Source: Brevibacterium permense (GTDB lineage Bacteria; Actinomycetota; Actinomycetes; Actinomycetales; Brevibacteriaceae). Taken from it: DNA of 64,000 nucleotides. The stretch is taken from positions 1-64,000 of the forward strand of contig NZ_JABSSX010000014.1 of the NCBI RefSeq assembly GCF_013280495.1, read 5' to 3'. The notes beneath the pieces are model-generated. The model worked only from the letters and a program-made list of their open reading frames with translations, did no database searches and was not told the DNA's origin. The position numbers were made by a program, and so were the translations under genes. Of this stretch, positions 44,826 to 53,486 are shown one piece after another; within the stretch, counting starts at the first letter, position 1, and each line of letters opens with the position of its first letter.

Positions 44826-46815
44826 CAGGCTCTGAGATCCTGAGCGCCTGACCGCTTGAGAGTTCGGCACGAGACGGCGGCCCGGAACTTCCACACCGCG
44901 GGAGTGTCCGGGCCGCCTTCTCTTTTCCACCAACTACCTGACGGGGCGACAGGCCATGGCGGAATTCGAACTTTCGGTTGGCCGCCTCGGCGGTGATCGT
45001 CGTCCCTTCGCCGAGCTCATCGCGCAGACCACGGAACTCAAGCACATCACCCTGGGACAGGGATTCGTAGTCGGAATCGTCCGTGAACTCGAGGGCGAGG
45101 ACGCCGAAGTTCGCAAGGTTCTGCCAATGGATCCGCGCCAACGACTTCGCCACCACTACCCGCAGTCCGAGATAGCGCGGAGCGATGACCGCATGCTCGC
45201 GAGAGGACCCCTGACCGTAGTTCTCCCCACCAACGATCGCGTGTCCACCGTCGTGGTCGGCGGCACGGGTGGCATAGGTGCCATCGACCTGGATATAGAC
45301 GAACTCAGAGATCTTCGGGATGTTCGACCGGTACGGCAGAACGCGAGATCCGGCGGGCATGATCTCGTCGGTGGAGACGTTGTCGCCGACCTTGAGCAGG
45401 ATCTCCAGGTCGATGTCGTCGGGCAGCGGGTCGAAGTCCGGCAAGGTCGAAATATTCGTTCCCTTGACGAGCTCGACCGATCGGGCTTCCTGCGGTTCCG
45501 GAGGTGGAACGAGCATTTTGCGGTTCGCAGAGTACTTCTCCGGCAGCCGCACCTCGGGATAGTCCCTGTCGAGGTCGCGGGGATCGGTGATCTTCCCGGT
45601 CAGCGCGGCGGCCGCGGCAGTCTCCGGAGAACACAGCCACACGGCGTCCTCGTCGGTGCCGGAGCGACCGGGGAAGTTGCGCGGCATGGTGCGCAGACTG
45701 TTACGCCCGACCGCAGGAGCCTGGCCCATGCCGATGCAGCCCATGCAGCCGGATTGGTGAATCCGGGCCCCGGAAGCCACCAGTGAGGTCAGCCATCCCC
45801 CGGCTATGAGGTCGGCAAGGACCTCACGTGAGGTGGGGTTGATGTCGAGCGAGATCTGCTGATGAATCTGGCGGTCGGCAAGTGTTTCGGCGACGACGGC
45901 GAAGTCCCGCAGCCCTGGGTTCGCCGAGGAGCCGACGACGACCTGGAAGACGTCCTCACCGGCGACCTCGCGCACCGGAGTGACGTTGCCCGGAGACGAC
46001 GGTGCGGCGATGAGCGGTTCGAGCTGCGAGAGATCGATGCTGTCGGTGAGATCGTATTCGGCACCTTTGTCGGCCTCGATGCGGGTGAAGTCCTCGCCTC
46101 GGTCAACGGCTTCCAAGTAGTCGCGGACGGCATCATCGGCGGGGAAGACCGTGGCGGTGGCGCCGAGTTCGGCCCCCATATTCGCAATCACGTGACGGTC
46201 CATGGCCGTGAGGTTCCGCAACCCGTCCCCGTGATATTCGATGATCTTCCCGACTCCGCCTTTGACCCCGTGACGACGCAGCATTTCGAGGATGACGTCC
46301 TTGGCTGAGACCCAGTCGGGCAAGGTGCCTGTGAGTTCGACGCCCATGATCTGCGGGGCGCTGATGAAGAGGGGTTCACCGGCCATGGCCATGGCGATCT
46401 CAAGTCCGCCGACGCCGATGGCGAGCATTCCCAAAGCGCCGGCGGCGCAGGTGTGCGAGTCCGAGCCGATGAGAGTCGTCCCGGGCTTGCCGAAACGGGA
46501 CTGGTGGACAGGGTGGGAGACGCCGTTGCCGGCAGGGGAGAACCACAGACCGAACCGTGCCGCGGCAGAGCGGAGGAACTCGTGGTCCTCCGGGTTCTTC
46601 TCATCGGTCTGCAGCAAGTTGTGATCGATGTACTGCACGGACAGATCCGTGCGGATCCGGTCGAGGCCGAGCGCCTCGAGTTCGAGCATGACCAGGGTGC
46701 CCGTCGCATCCTGGGTAAGCGTCTGGTCGATCCGGATCCCCAGTTCGTTTCCGGGAGCGAGCTCCCCGGACTCCAGATGCGATCGGATGAGCTTCTGAGC
46801 AACGTTCTCAGCCAT
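44815..46815 (-). CDS. acn: Aconitate hydratase with an atypical read-through C-terminus
   Basis: 666 residues. Iron-sulfur ligands are in [21 protein letters not shown] and [15 protein letters not shown]; the swivel domain has [14 protein letters not shown]. This is the short (~640-residue) aconitase type of the citric acid cycle. I chose ATG at 46815 because GGAGG precedes it. After RHGLSPRQV the sequence enters a half copy of the palindromic repeat (44932-44946). It then reads through the catalase terminator hairpin and ends 11 nt inside the katA 3' end. The last ~37 residues are thus not native-looking, and the normal C-terminus appears replaced. Confidence 0.9.
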   Translation of the reverse strand: MAENVAQKLIRSHLESGELAPGNELGIRIDQTLTQDATGTLVMLELEALGLDRIRTDLSVQYIDHNLLQTDEKNPEDHEFLRSAAARFGLWFSPAGNGVSHPVHQSRFGKPGTTLIGSDSHTCAAGALGMLAIGVGGLEIAMAMAGEPLFISAPQIMGVELTGTLPDWVSAKDVILEMLRRHGVKGGVGKIIEYHGDGLRNLTAMDRHVIANMGAELGATATVFPADDAVRDYLEAVDRGEDFTRIEADKGAEYDLTDSIDLSQLEPLIAAPSSPGNVTPVREVAGEDVFQVVVGSSANPGLRDFAVVAETLADRQIHQQISLDINPTSREVLADLIAGGWLTSLVASGARIHQSGCMGCIGMGQAPAVGRNSLRTMPRNFPGRSGTDEDAVWLCSPETAAAAALTGKITDPRDLDRDYPEVRLPEKYSANRKMLVPPPEPQEARSVELVKGTNISTLPDFDPLPDDIDLEILLKVGDNVSTDEIMPAGSRVLPYRSNIPKISEFVYIQVDGTYATRAADHDGGHAIVGGENYGQGSSREHAVIAPRYLGLRVVVAKSLARIHWQNLANFGVLALEFTDDSDYESLSQGDVLEFRGLRDELGEGTTITAEAANRKFEFRHGLSPRQVVGGKEKAARTLPRCGSSGPPSRAELSSGQALRISEPVSP
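44876..44917 (+). terminator. Intrinsic terminator of katA
   Basis: GGCGGCCCGGA (44876-44886) pairs with TCCGGGCCGCC (44907-44917), followed by TTCTCTTTTCC. It also lies within the extended aconitase reading frame on the other strand. Confidence 0.85.
44932..44946. repeat. Half copy of the palindromic repeat at the aconitase 3' end
   Basis: ACTACCTGACGGGG matches the outer arm of the repeat family but has no partner arm. It falls at the codons of the aconitase C-terminal LSPRQV. Confidence 0.6.
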
Positions 46816-46945
46816 TGTCCGCCTCCTTCGGCAGTTCACGGATCCACCGAAACCACTCGGCTTCCGGTGGTCAATCCACGCTAGTCCTCGATCGATGGGT
46901 TCTCAAGGTTGGTCAACTCCTGTGACCGGGTTTGCACGTCTCAGA

Positions 46946-47005
46946 ACTACCTGACGGCGGCTCAGCAACCCCGCGCGAGGTTGCTGAGCCGCCGTCGGGT
47001 AGCAA
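46946..47005. repeat. Palindromic repeat, copy 4
   Basis: The arms ACTACCTGACGGCGGC and GCCGCCGTCGGGTAGCAA enclose GCAACC and GGTTGC, centred on CGCG. One mismatch lies in the right arm. It is in the divergent promoter gap of acn and the glycosylase gene, about 130 nt from the first and 42 nt from the second. Confidence 0.9.
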
Positions 47006-47047
47006 TTGGGGGTGTTGGGATTGGGAGGTGAGGAGGATAATGGGGTT

Positions 47048-47893
47048 ATGCCGGAGCTGCCCGAGGTCGATGCGCTGGTCGACTTCCTGCGTCCGCGGCT
47101 GGTCGGCGATTTCGTCACCCGCGCGGACATTGCCGAGCTCAGCCTGCTCAAGACCGTCGACCCGAGCATCGATGCGCTCGCCGGACTTGCTATCACCGAG
47201 GTGGCCCGCCGTGGGCGAGCCCTCGTCATCCGTTTCGACGGACTCAGTCTCGTCTGCCGGTTCGCCCGAATGGGCTGGCTGAACTGGCATGACACCGCAC
47301 CGAGTGGTCCGACCCGAATGGGCAAGGGGCCGTTGGGAATGCGCGTAACCCTGGCATCGGGGGCCGCCTTCGACCTCATCGAACCCGGGTCGAAGAAGAA
47401 CGCCGCCGTGTCCCTCGTCCGCGACCCCTCCGAGGTGCCCGCCCTCGCATCGCTCGGCACCGACGCCCTGAGCCTCACCGTCGACGAACTCGCCGCGGCG
47501 CTGTCCGAGTCGACCTCCCGGATCAAAACGGTCCTCGAAGATCAGAGAATCATCGCAGGCCTCGGCAATGCCTATACCGATGAGATCCTCCACTCAGCGA
47601 AGCTCTCCCCGTTCGCAACCGCGAAGACCGTCGACCCGCAGGCGCTGCACACCGCCATCCACGAGGTGCTCGACACCGCACGCAGCAGGCTCATCGGCTT
47701 GCCGCCGGGCAAGATCAAAACCGCGAAGAAGCGCGGATTCTCCGTTCACGGCCGCACAGGTGAGACCTGTCATGTCTGCGGGGAGACCATCGCCGAGGTG
47801 TCCTTTGCCGACAAATCCTTCCAGTACTGCCCCGGCTGTCAGACCGGCGGAAGGAAGCTCTCCGACCGTCGAATGGACCGCCTCCTTAAGTGA
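47048..47893 (+). CDS. Fpg/Nei-family DNA glycosylase
   Basis: 281 residues. After Met, PELPEV is the catalytic start of Fpg/Nei enzymes, with Pro as the nucleophile. The helix-two-turn-helix region and the C-terminal zinc finger (CHVC ... CPGC) are present. KRGFSVHGRTG precedes the finger. It excises oxidised bases from DNA; sequence does not separate Fpg from Nei with certainty. The start at 47048 is fixed by the required N-terminus. Upstream is a repeat rather than a clean promoter. Confidence 0.93.
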   Translation: MPELPEVDALVDFLRPRLVGDFVTRADIAELSLLKTVDPSIDALAGLAITEVARRGRALVIRFDGLSLVCRFARMGWLNWHDTAPSGPTRMGKGPLGMRVTLASGAAFDLIEPGSKKNAAVSLVRDPSEVPALASLGTDALSLTVDELAAALSESTSRIKTVLEDQRIIAGLGNAYTDEILHSAKLSPFATAKTVDPQALHTAIHEVLDTARSRLIGLPPGKIKTAKKRGFSVHGRTGETCHVCGETIAEVSFADKSFQYCPGCQTGGRKLSDRRMDRLLK

Positions 47894-48064
47894 CGCCTGA
47901 CCGCCGGCATGGATGGCACCATCGACAGGATCTGTACCGCGCTCGCCGTACCCTCACGCTGGGCGGAGGCGGAGATGGCGGTCGGCGATGCTATGGGCAC
48001 GCAGGGCCACCTCGGTGATAACGGTGAGGAACTCACCCCGGGATGACCGCTCATCGGCGGGAGC

Positions 48065-48775
48065 GTGGATGCGCTGCACGAGCGCCTCGGTGATTCCGCC
48101 GACGAGGACGATGCTCGTGAGGTCATTCGACGCAGCCGGCGCGATCGCGGCCCCGTCGATGTGCTCGTCCACAATGCCGGCATCATGTGGGTCGGTTCCT
48201 TCGACGAGGAACCGGGTGCGGCGGCTCGCGCTCAGCTCGGGGTCGACCTCCTCGGCGTCATCAACGGAATCAAGACCGCAGCACCTGCCATGCGCGAGGC
48301 CGGGCACGGTCACCTGATCACGGTCGCTTCGGCGGCATCGATCCTGCCCACCCCGGGCGAGGCGACCTACGCGGCAACCAAACACGGAGTGCTCGGCTAC
48401 TTCAAGGCTGTGCGCACGGAGATGCGCGGTACCGGGGTGCACTTCACCGCCGTCATGCCCGCCGTCGTCGACACCGTCCTGGCCGCGGGGACCGGCACCG
48501 GTGCGGGCCCACTGCTGCGTCCCGACGATGTCGCGGCCGCCGTCGTCCGTGCGGTCGCCCGGCCCCGTTTTGAGATCACCGTGCCCGGCTTCATCGGTCC
48601 CGTGACGCGCCTGGCCGATCTCCTGCCGCAACCGGTCCGGGACCGCATCTTCGGGGCCGTGGTGCCCGACCAGGTCGCCCAGGTGCGGGCCGATGCTCGC
48701 GCCGGCTACGAGGAGGCGGCGTTCACGACCTCCCGCGCGGGGCGCGGTCAGGGGTGGGCCGCGTCGGCGGAATAG
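48065..48775 (+). pseudogene. Short-chain dehydrogenase lacking its NAD-binding N-terminus
   Basis: The visible part starts with GTG at 48065 and has the NAG motif (VLVHNAGIM), the catalytic Ser region and YAATK, and a full C-terminal half. The N-terminal TGxxxGIG Rossmann segment (~45 residues) is missing, and a stop at 48044 closes the frame upstream. The region 47900-48064 carries no clear SDR start in another frame. It is probably a decayed gene. The product, if made, should not bind NAD normally. Confidence 0.7.
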
Positions 48776-48847
48776 TTCTCCAGATCTATCCGTTGTGCGG
48801 AAGTGTGGGCCATCTGAGGCCCGGACATTCGACGAATGGAGGAAAGC

Positions 48848-49813
48848 TTGACCACGCGGAAGCAGATTCCCGGCACCGACCTGTCCATCTTCCCGATCAA
48901 TCTCGGCACGAACACCTTCGGGTGGACGGCCGATGAGGCGCAGTCCCATGCCGTCCTCGACGCTTTCGTGGCCGGCGGCGGCAATTTCCTCGACACCGCC
49001 GAGTCCTACCCTGCGTGGGTGCCCGGCAACACCGGTCGCGAATCTGAGACCATCATCGGCACCTGGTTGGCCTCGCGGGGCAACCGCGATGACGTCGTCA
49101 TCGCCACGAAGGTCGGCGACCATCCCGAGCACAAGACGCAGGATCCCGAATACATCCGAACCGCCATCGACGCCTCCCTGGAGCGTCTGCAGACCGATCA
49201 CGTCGACCTCTACTACGCCCACCGCGACGATGAGGTGACCCCCATCGCCGAGGTGGCCCGCGTCTTCGATGAGATCGTCCGTTCCGGTAAGGCCAAGCAC
49301 ATCGCGGTGTCGAACTATTCGCCGGCGCGTCTGGCCGGGTGGTTCGCAGCGGCTGAAGACGAAAGCCTGGTCAAGCCGGTCGCGATCCAACCGCAGTACA
49401 GCCTCGTCTATCGGCGGGAGTTCGAGACCGACCTGCGCCCAATCGCCGAGCGGCGGGATCTCGCGGTGTTCTCGTACTTCAGCCTTGCCGCCGGCTTCCT
49501 TACCGGCAAATACCGCACCGAAGCCGACCTCGAAGGGGCCGACCGAGGTGGCATGGTGCAGGGATATTTCAATGCCGAGGGGCTCAAGGTCGTCGACGAT
49601 CTCGTCGCGATCGCTGATTCGCACAATGTTGCACCTGCGACGGTGGCACTGTCCTGGCTGCTGGCCAAGGGAGTGACGGCGCCGATCGCCTCGGCTCGCA
49701 CACCTGAGCAGCTCGAGGCGGTCATGGCCGCACCCGGGCTCGAGCTCAGCGCCGACGAGGTCGACCGACTCGACCGGGCTTCGACACCGTTCGCTGTAGA
49801 AGAACCGTCCTGA
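48848..49813 (+). CDS. Aldo/keto reductase
   Basis: 321 residues. Catalytic tetrad residues are visible: Asp and Tyr in NFLDTAESY, Lys in IATKVG, His in YYAHRDD. It reduces carbonyl groups with NADPH; the substrate is unknown. I prefer TTG at 48848 because GGAGGAAA lies about 7 nt upstream; ATG at 48836 overlaps that site. Palindromic repeat 5 follows its stop by 12 nt. Confidence 0.9.
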   Translation: MTTRKQIPGTDLSIFPINLGTNTFGWTADEAQSHAVLDAFVAGGGNFLDTAESYPAWVPGNTGRESETIIGTWLASRGNRDDVVIATKVGDHPEHKTQDPEYIRTAIDASLERLQTDHVDLYYAHRDDEVTPIAEVARVFDEIVRSGKAKHIAVSNYSPARLAGWFAAAEDESLVKPVAIQPQYSLVYRREFETDLRPIAERRDLAVFSYFSLAAGFLTGKYRTEADLEGADRGGMVQGYFNAEGLKVVDDLVAIADSHNVAPATVALSWLLAKGVTAPIASARTPEQLEAVMAAPGLELSADEVDRLDRASTPFAVEEPS

Positions 49814-49825
49814 CTTCCCTCCCAA

Positions 49826-49886
49826 TTACTACCTGACGGCGGCCCAGCAACCTCGCGCGAGGTAGCTGAGCCGCCGTCAGGTAGCT
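49826..49886. repeat. Palindromic repeat, copy 5
   Basis: The arms TTACTACCTGACGGCGG and CCGCCGTCAGGTAGCT enclose GCAACCTCGCGCGAGGTAGC. It lies between the convergent aldo-keto reductase and ThrE-type genes and could act as their terminator. Confidence 0.9.
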
Positions 49887-49897
49887 CTAGGGGTGTC

Positions 49898-51133
49898 TCA
49901 GGCGACGATTTCGTCCTTGGGCTCGACGGAGTGGGCGATGGCGGCGCCGATGACCGTGCCGATGGCGATGGTGAAGAACGTGGTCGCAGCCGCCAGCATG
50001 CTGCCGGCAACCCCAGCGCCGCCACCGAATTCGATCTGCGAGGCATTGAGGAGCCCGAACGACCCGGGAGCGACGACGAGGAACGCGGGCACGAAGCTGA
50101 TCCGCCAGATCGGGCCTTTCGGCAGGCGCGAGAGCACGACGGCCACCACCGAAGCGGTCAAAGCGCCGGCCAGACCGCCGATGGCCGCACCGAATTCGGC
50201 ACCGATGCCCAGTTGTGCCAGTGCGGCCGCAGCGATAGTGAGGACGATCGGCACGGTGTGCTCGAGAGGGGTGTGCAGATAGATGATGAGGCCCAGCGTC
50301 GCGGCGGCGACGCCGAGGGCGGAGAGCCACCATGTCGAGGCGGTGAGCTGGGAGTTCGCAAGCGCCTCGACGCCGGTGCCAGTGATCACCGCGGCACCGG
50401 CGACTCCGGCGATGAACATCGCCAACTGGACGGTGGCCGAGACGAGCCGGGAACTGCCTGCCGAGAGCGCGCCGGCTGAGATCTCGGTCAGACCGGTGAC
50501 CACGGCGCTGCCGGGCAGCAGAAGCGCCAGGGTGGCGACGATTGTGCGCAGGGGACTGTCCAGCCAGTCGAGGCGGAAGCCGATGAGGATGAGCACCGCG
50601 ACGATGAACGCCGAGGCGACTGGCAGCAGCGGTCCGAGGCTGGGGTGGCGGGCGTTGACGGCGAGCACACCCGCGACGATGAGCGAACCGAGAGCGGCGA
50701 AGGCGAGGTTGACCAGTCCCGGTTCGAGCAGCAGGCACAGCCCGACGCCGACGGGCACCGCACCGAGGCAGGTCACCCATCCGGGCCAGCGCGGGGGAGT
50801 GCCGTAGACTTCGGCCTCGATCATGCGGCGAGCGGCGTCGATGCCGAGCCGACGCGACCGCACGGCGTCGACGATGTCGAGCAGCTTCGCTGTCTGGTCG
50901 AACCGCAGGTCAGGACCGATGCGTTCGAACCGGGTGGGACTGCCGGGGCCGATGGTGAGAAACAGGCCCTTGGGAAGAGCTGCGACGTTGATGGACTTCA
51001 GGCCGACCGCAGGTGCCAGCCCGGTCAGTGCGTCTTCGACATCGACCGAAGAGATCCCACTGGCGAGCAGCCCGGTCCCGATCGTCACCAGCAGCTCCTG
51101 TGCGGGGACGGTCTTGTCGCTTGCCTCGTGCAC
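49898..51133 (-). CDS. ThrE-type threonine/serine exporter
   Basis: 411 residues. The N-terminal cytoplasmic region (~1-120, with SIDVEDAL-like SSVDVEDALTGLAPAVGL) and ten helices match the fused ThrE family (DUF1212 plus DUF3815). It should export small amino acids such as threonine or serine. GTG at 51133 is preceded by GAGAGGGA. Longer in-frame starts run into repeat 6 and are not used. Confidence 0.88.
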   Translation of the reverse strand: MHEASDKTVPAQELLVTIGTGLLASGISSVDVEDALTGLAPAVGLKSINVAALPKGLFLTIGPGSPTRFERIGPDLRFDQTAKLLDIVDAVRSRRLGIDAARRMIEAEVYGTPPRWPGWVTCLGAVPVGVGLCLLLEPGLVNLAFAALGSLIVAGVLAVNARHPSLGPLLPVASAFIVAVLILIGFRLDWLDSPLRTIVATLALLLPGSAVVTGLTEISAGALSAGSSRLVSATVQLAMFIAGVAGAAVITGTGVEALANSQLTASTWWLSALGVAAATLGLIIYLHTPLEHTVPIVLTIAAAALAQLGIGAEFGAAIGGLAGALTASVVAVVLSRLPKGPIWRISFVPAFLVVAPGSFGLLNASQIEFGGGAGVAGSMLAAATTFFTIAIGTVIGAAIAHSVEPKDEIVA

Positions 51134-51187
51134 TCCCAATCCCTCTCGTCTGCAGATCGGCCGACGAAGTAGAAGATACCAGCCTCG

Positions 51188-51250
51188 TGCTACCCGACGG
51201 CGGCCCAGCAACCTGGCGCCAGGTTGCTGGGCCTCCGTCAGGTAGTAATT
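51188..51250. repeat. Palindromic repeat, copy 6
   Basis: The inner arms GCAACCTGGC and GCCAGGTTGC form a perfect core on GGCGCC. The outer arms TGCTACCCGACGG and CCGTCAGGTAGTA have two mismatches. It sits between the ThrE-type gene and LysR. The LysR stop codon (51238-51240) is inside the repeat. Confidence 0.9.
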
Positions 51251-52134
51251 GGGGAGGGGAAGAGTCCGCGGACGATGTCGAGTACCCTCGCCAGCGCCTC
51301 GGACGGGTTGTTCCGGCGCCAGCCGAGGGCGAGAGTGAACGAATCCCCGCCCTCGGCAAGGCGAACATAGCGCACTCCGTCGATGCGGATGTGATCCGAG
51401 GACTCGACGACGACGGCCATGCCGACTTGCGCGCCGACGAGCGCCAGAAGGCTGTAGGGATCCGGTGCCTCCTGGACGACCTGCGGCAGGAAACCGGCGT
51501 CATCGGCCAGCCGCATCATCACCTCTCTGACCTGAGATCCGTGCGACGGGGCATAGGAGATGAACGGCTGACCGGCGAGCTCACCCATCCTCACCGACTC
51601 ACGCTCGGCCAGCTCATGCCTCGAGGGCATGGCGATCATCACGCTCTCCTGCCGGATGACGTGGACATCGACACCCGCCGGCACCGGCGGGCTGATGATC
51701 GCGAGATCCGTCTCCCCGTCGCGCAGCGCGATCGCGGCCTCCCCGCAGTACATCTGCGGCTGCAGGTCGAGGCTGATGCCCGGGTGCCGTTCGCCGACCT
51801 CGCGGGCCAGTCTGGAGAGGATGGAGTAGCCGCTCGTGCCGCCGAATCCGATGCGCACCCGGCCCGCCAGACCCTGCTGTGCGGCCCGGGCGATGCGCCG
51901 GGCACCGTCCACCTGAGTCCCGATCGCGGCAGCGGGCTCGAGCAGCGCCTCGCCTGCCGGAGTCAGTCGGACCCGCCGGGTCGTCCGCTCGAACAGATCG
52001 ACGTCGAGGTCGCGTTCGAGCACGCGGATCATCTGGCTGAGCGCGGGCTGCGCGATGTGCAGACGTTCCGCGGCCCGCCCGAAATGCAGCTCCTCGGCGA
52101 CGGCGAGGAACGCTGTGACCTGCCTGAACTCCAT
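51238..52134 (-). CDS. LysR-family regulator, probably of the adjacent gcdH-like gene
   Basis: 298 residues. N-terminal helix-turn-helix MEFRQVTAFLAVAEELHFGRAAERL with QPALSQMIRVLERDL, then a periplasmic-binding-like effector domain. It is divergent from the acyl-CoA dehydrogenase at 52256 with a 121-nt gap, the usual layout for a LysR and its target. The last codons ATT ACT ACC TGA are supplied by repeat 6. Confidence 0.92.
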   Translation of the reverse strand: MEFRQVTAFLAVAEELHFGRAAERLHIAQPALSQMIRVLERDLDVDLFERTTRRVRLTPAGEALLEPAAAIGTQVDGARRIARAAQQGLAGRVRIGFGGTSGYSILSRLAREVGERHPGISLDLQPQMYCGEAAIALRDGETDLAIISPPVPAGVDVHVIRQESVMIAMPSRHELAERESVRMGELAGQPFISYAPSHGSQVREVMMRLADDAGFLPQVVQEAPDPYSLLALVGAQVGMAVVVESSDHIRIDGVRYVRLAEGGDSFTLALGWRRNNPSEALARVLDIVRGLFPSPITT

Positions 52135-52154
52135 GTCATGTCCCCGTTGCCCAG

Positions 52155-52179
52155 ATTGATAAGAATTTGCGCTTAATCA
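52155..52179. promoter_or_regulatory. Candidate LysR operator
   Basis: ATTGATAAG (52155-52163) and CTTAATCA (52172-52179) form an imperfect inverted repeat with a T-rich/A-rich layout, in the gap between divergent LysR and acyl-CoA dehydrogenase genes. Confidence 0.4.
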
Positions 52180-52255
52180 CCATGATATTACCTCTTGGAC
52201 TCTGAGTAATTCCGATGGCACTGTTGAAGACGAACTCAATGCCCAAGGAGACGCC

Positions 52256-53452
52256 ATGACTGCCGAAACCACAGACACCACCGACACCACCGCCGACCCC
52301 TCCGACCTGCTCGATCTCGCCGGACTCCTCACCGACGACGAGCTGGCCCTGCGCGAAAAGGTCCGGACCTTCGTCGACGAACGGATCCGCCCGAACATCG
52401 CCGAGTGGTACGAGGGAGCGATCTTCCCGCGCGAGATCGTGCGTGAGATGGGTGCTCTCGGCCTCCTCGGCATGCATCTGCAGGGGTACGGCTGCCCGGG
52501 GCGTTCCGCCGTCGAATATGGTCTCGCCGCGCTCGAACTCGAAGCCGGCGATTCGGGACTGCGCACCTTCGTCTCCGTCCAGGGATCGCTGGCGATGTCG
52601 GCCATCCACAAGTTCGGCTCCGAGGAGCAGAAGAACCGCTACCTGCCCGGAATGGCCGCCGGAGAGATCATCGGCTGCTTCGGACTGACCGAACCCACCG
52701 CCGGATCCGACCCCGCCTCGATGGCCACCACCGCCACCCGCAACGCCGACGGCTCCTGGACGCTCAACGGCGCCAAGCGTTGGATCGGTCTGGCCTCGAT
52801 CGCCGATATCGCCGTCATCTGGGCCGCCACCGACGACGGCATCCGCGGCTTCCTCGTGCCCACCGATACCCCCGGATTCAACGCCACCCCGATCACGCAG
52901 AAGCTGTCGATGCGGGCCTCTATCCAGTGCGATATCGACCTTGAGGACGTGAAATTGCCCGCCGAGGCGGTCCTGCCCGAGGTCACTGGACTGAAGGGGC
53001 CGTTCTCCTGCCTCAATGAGGCCCGGTACGGAATCATGTGGGGCGCCATGGGGGCCGCCCGCGACTCCTTCGAAGTCGCCCTCGACTACGCACAGAATCG
53101 CCTCCAGTTCGACAAGCCGCTCACCGCCTACCAGCTCACTCAGGAGAAGCTGGTGAACATGGCCCTCGAGATCCAGAAGGGCACTCTCCTGGCCATCCAG
53201 ACAGGACGACTCAAAGACGCCGGGACTCTCGACCCCGTGCAGATCTCCGTCGGCAAGCTGAACAACTGCCGCGAAGCCATCGCCATCTGCAGGGAGGCGC
53301 GGACCATGCTCGGCGGCAACGGCATCACCCTCGAATACTCGCCGTTGCGGCACGCGAACAACCTCGAATCCGTGCGCACCTACGAGGGCACCGACGAGGT
53401 CCACACCCTCATCCTCGGCCGCCACATCACCGGCCAGCAGGCCTTCCGGTGA
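52256..53452 (+). CDS. gcdH: Acyl-CoA dehydrogenase, glutaryl-CoA dehydrogenase type
   Basis: 398 residues. FAD-binding CFGLTEPTAGSDPASM, the fold core and the catalytic Glu in RTYEGTDEVHTLILGR are present. The pattern GYGCPG near residue 80 and the GSEEQKNRYLPGMAAGE run fit GcdH, which oxidises and decarboxylates glutaryl-CoA from lysine or tryptophan breakdown. AAGGAG precedes the ATG. Other acyl-CoA substrates are possible. Confidence 0.88.
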   Translation: MTAETTDTTDTTADPSDLLDLAGLLTDDELALREKVRTFVDERIRPNIAEWYEGAIFPREIVREMGALGLLGMHLQGYGCPGRSAVEYGLAALELEAGDSGLRTFVSVQGSLAMSAIHKFGSEEQKNRYLPGMAAGEIIGCFGLTEPTAGSDPASMATTATRNADGSWTLNGAKRWIGLASIADIAVIWAATDDGIRGFLVPTDTPGFNATPITQKLSMRASIQCDIDLEDVKLPAEAVLPEVTGLKGPFSCLNEARYGIMWGAMGAARDSFEVALDYAQNRLQFDKPLTAYQLTQEKLVNMALEIQKGTLLAIQTGRLKDAGTLDPVQISVGKLNNCREAIAICREARTMLGGNGITLEYSPLRHANNLESVRTYEGTDEVHTLILGRHITGQQAFR

Positions 53453-53486
53453 GCTGATCCGAGCCGCGGTCGGCCGGTACCCCAGG

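Noticed and set aside
47954-49825. 623-residue minus-strand frame
   Set aside because: Antisense to the broken SDR and the aldo-keto reductase, which has all its catalytic residues.
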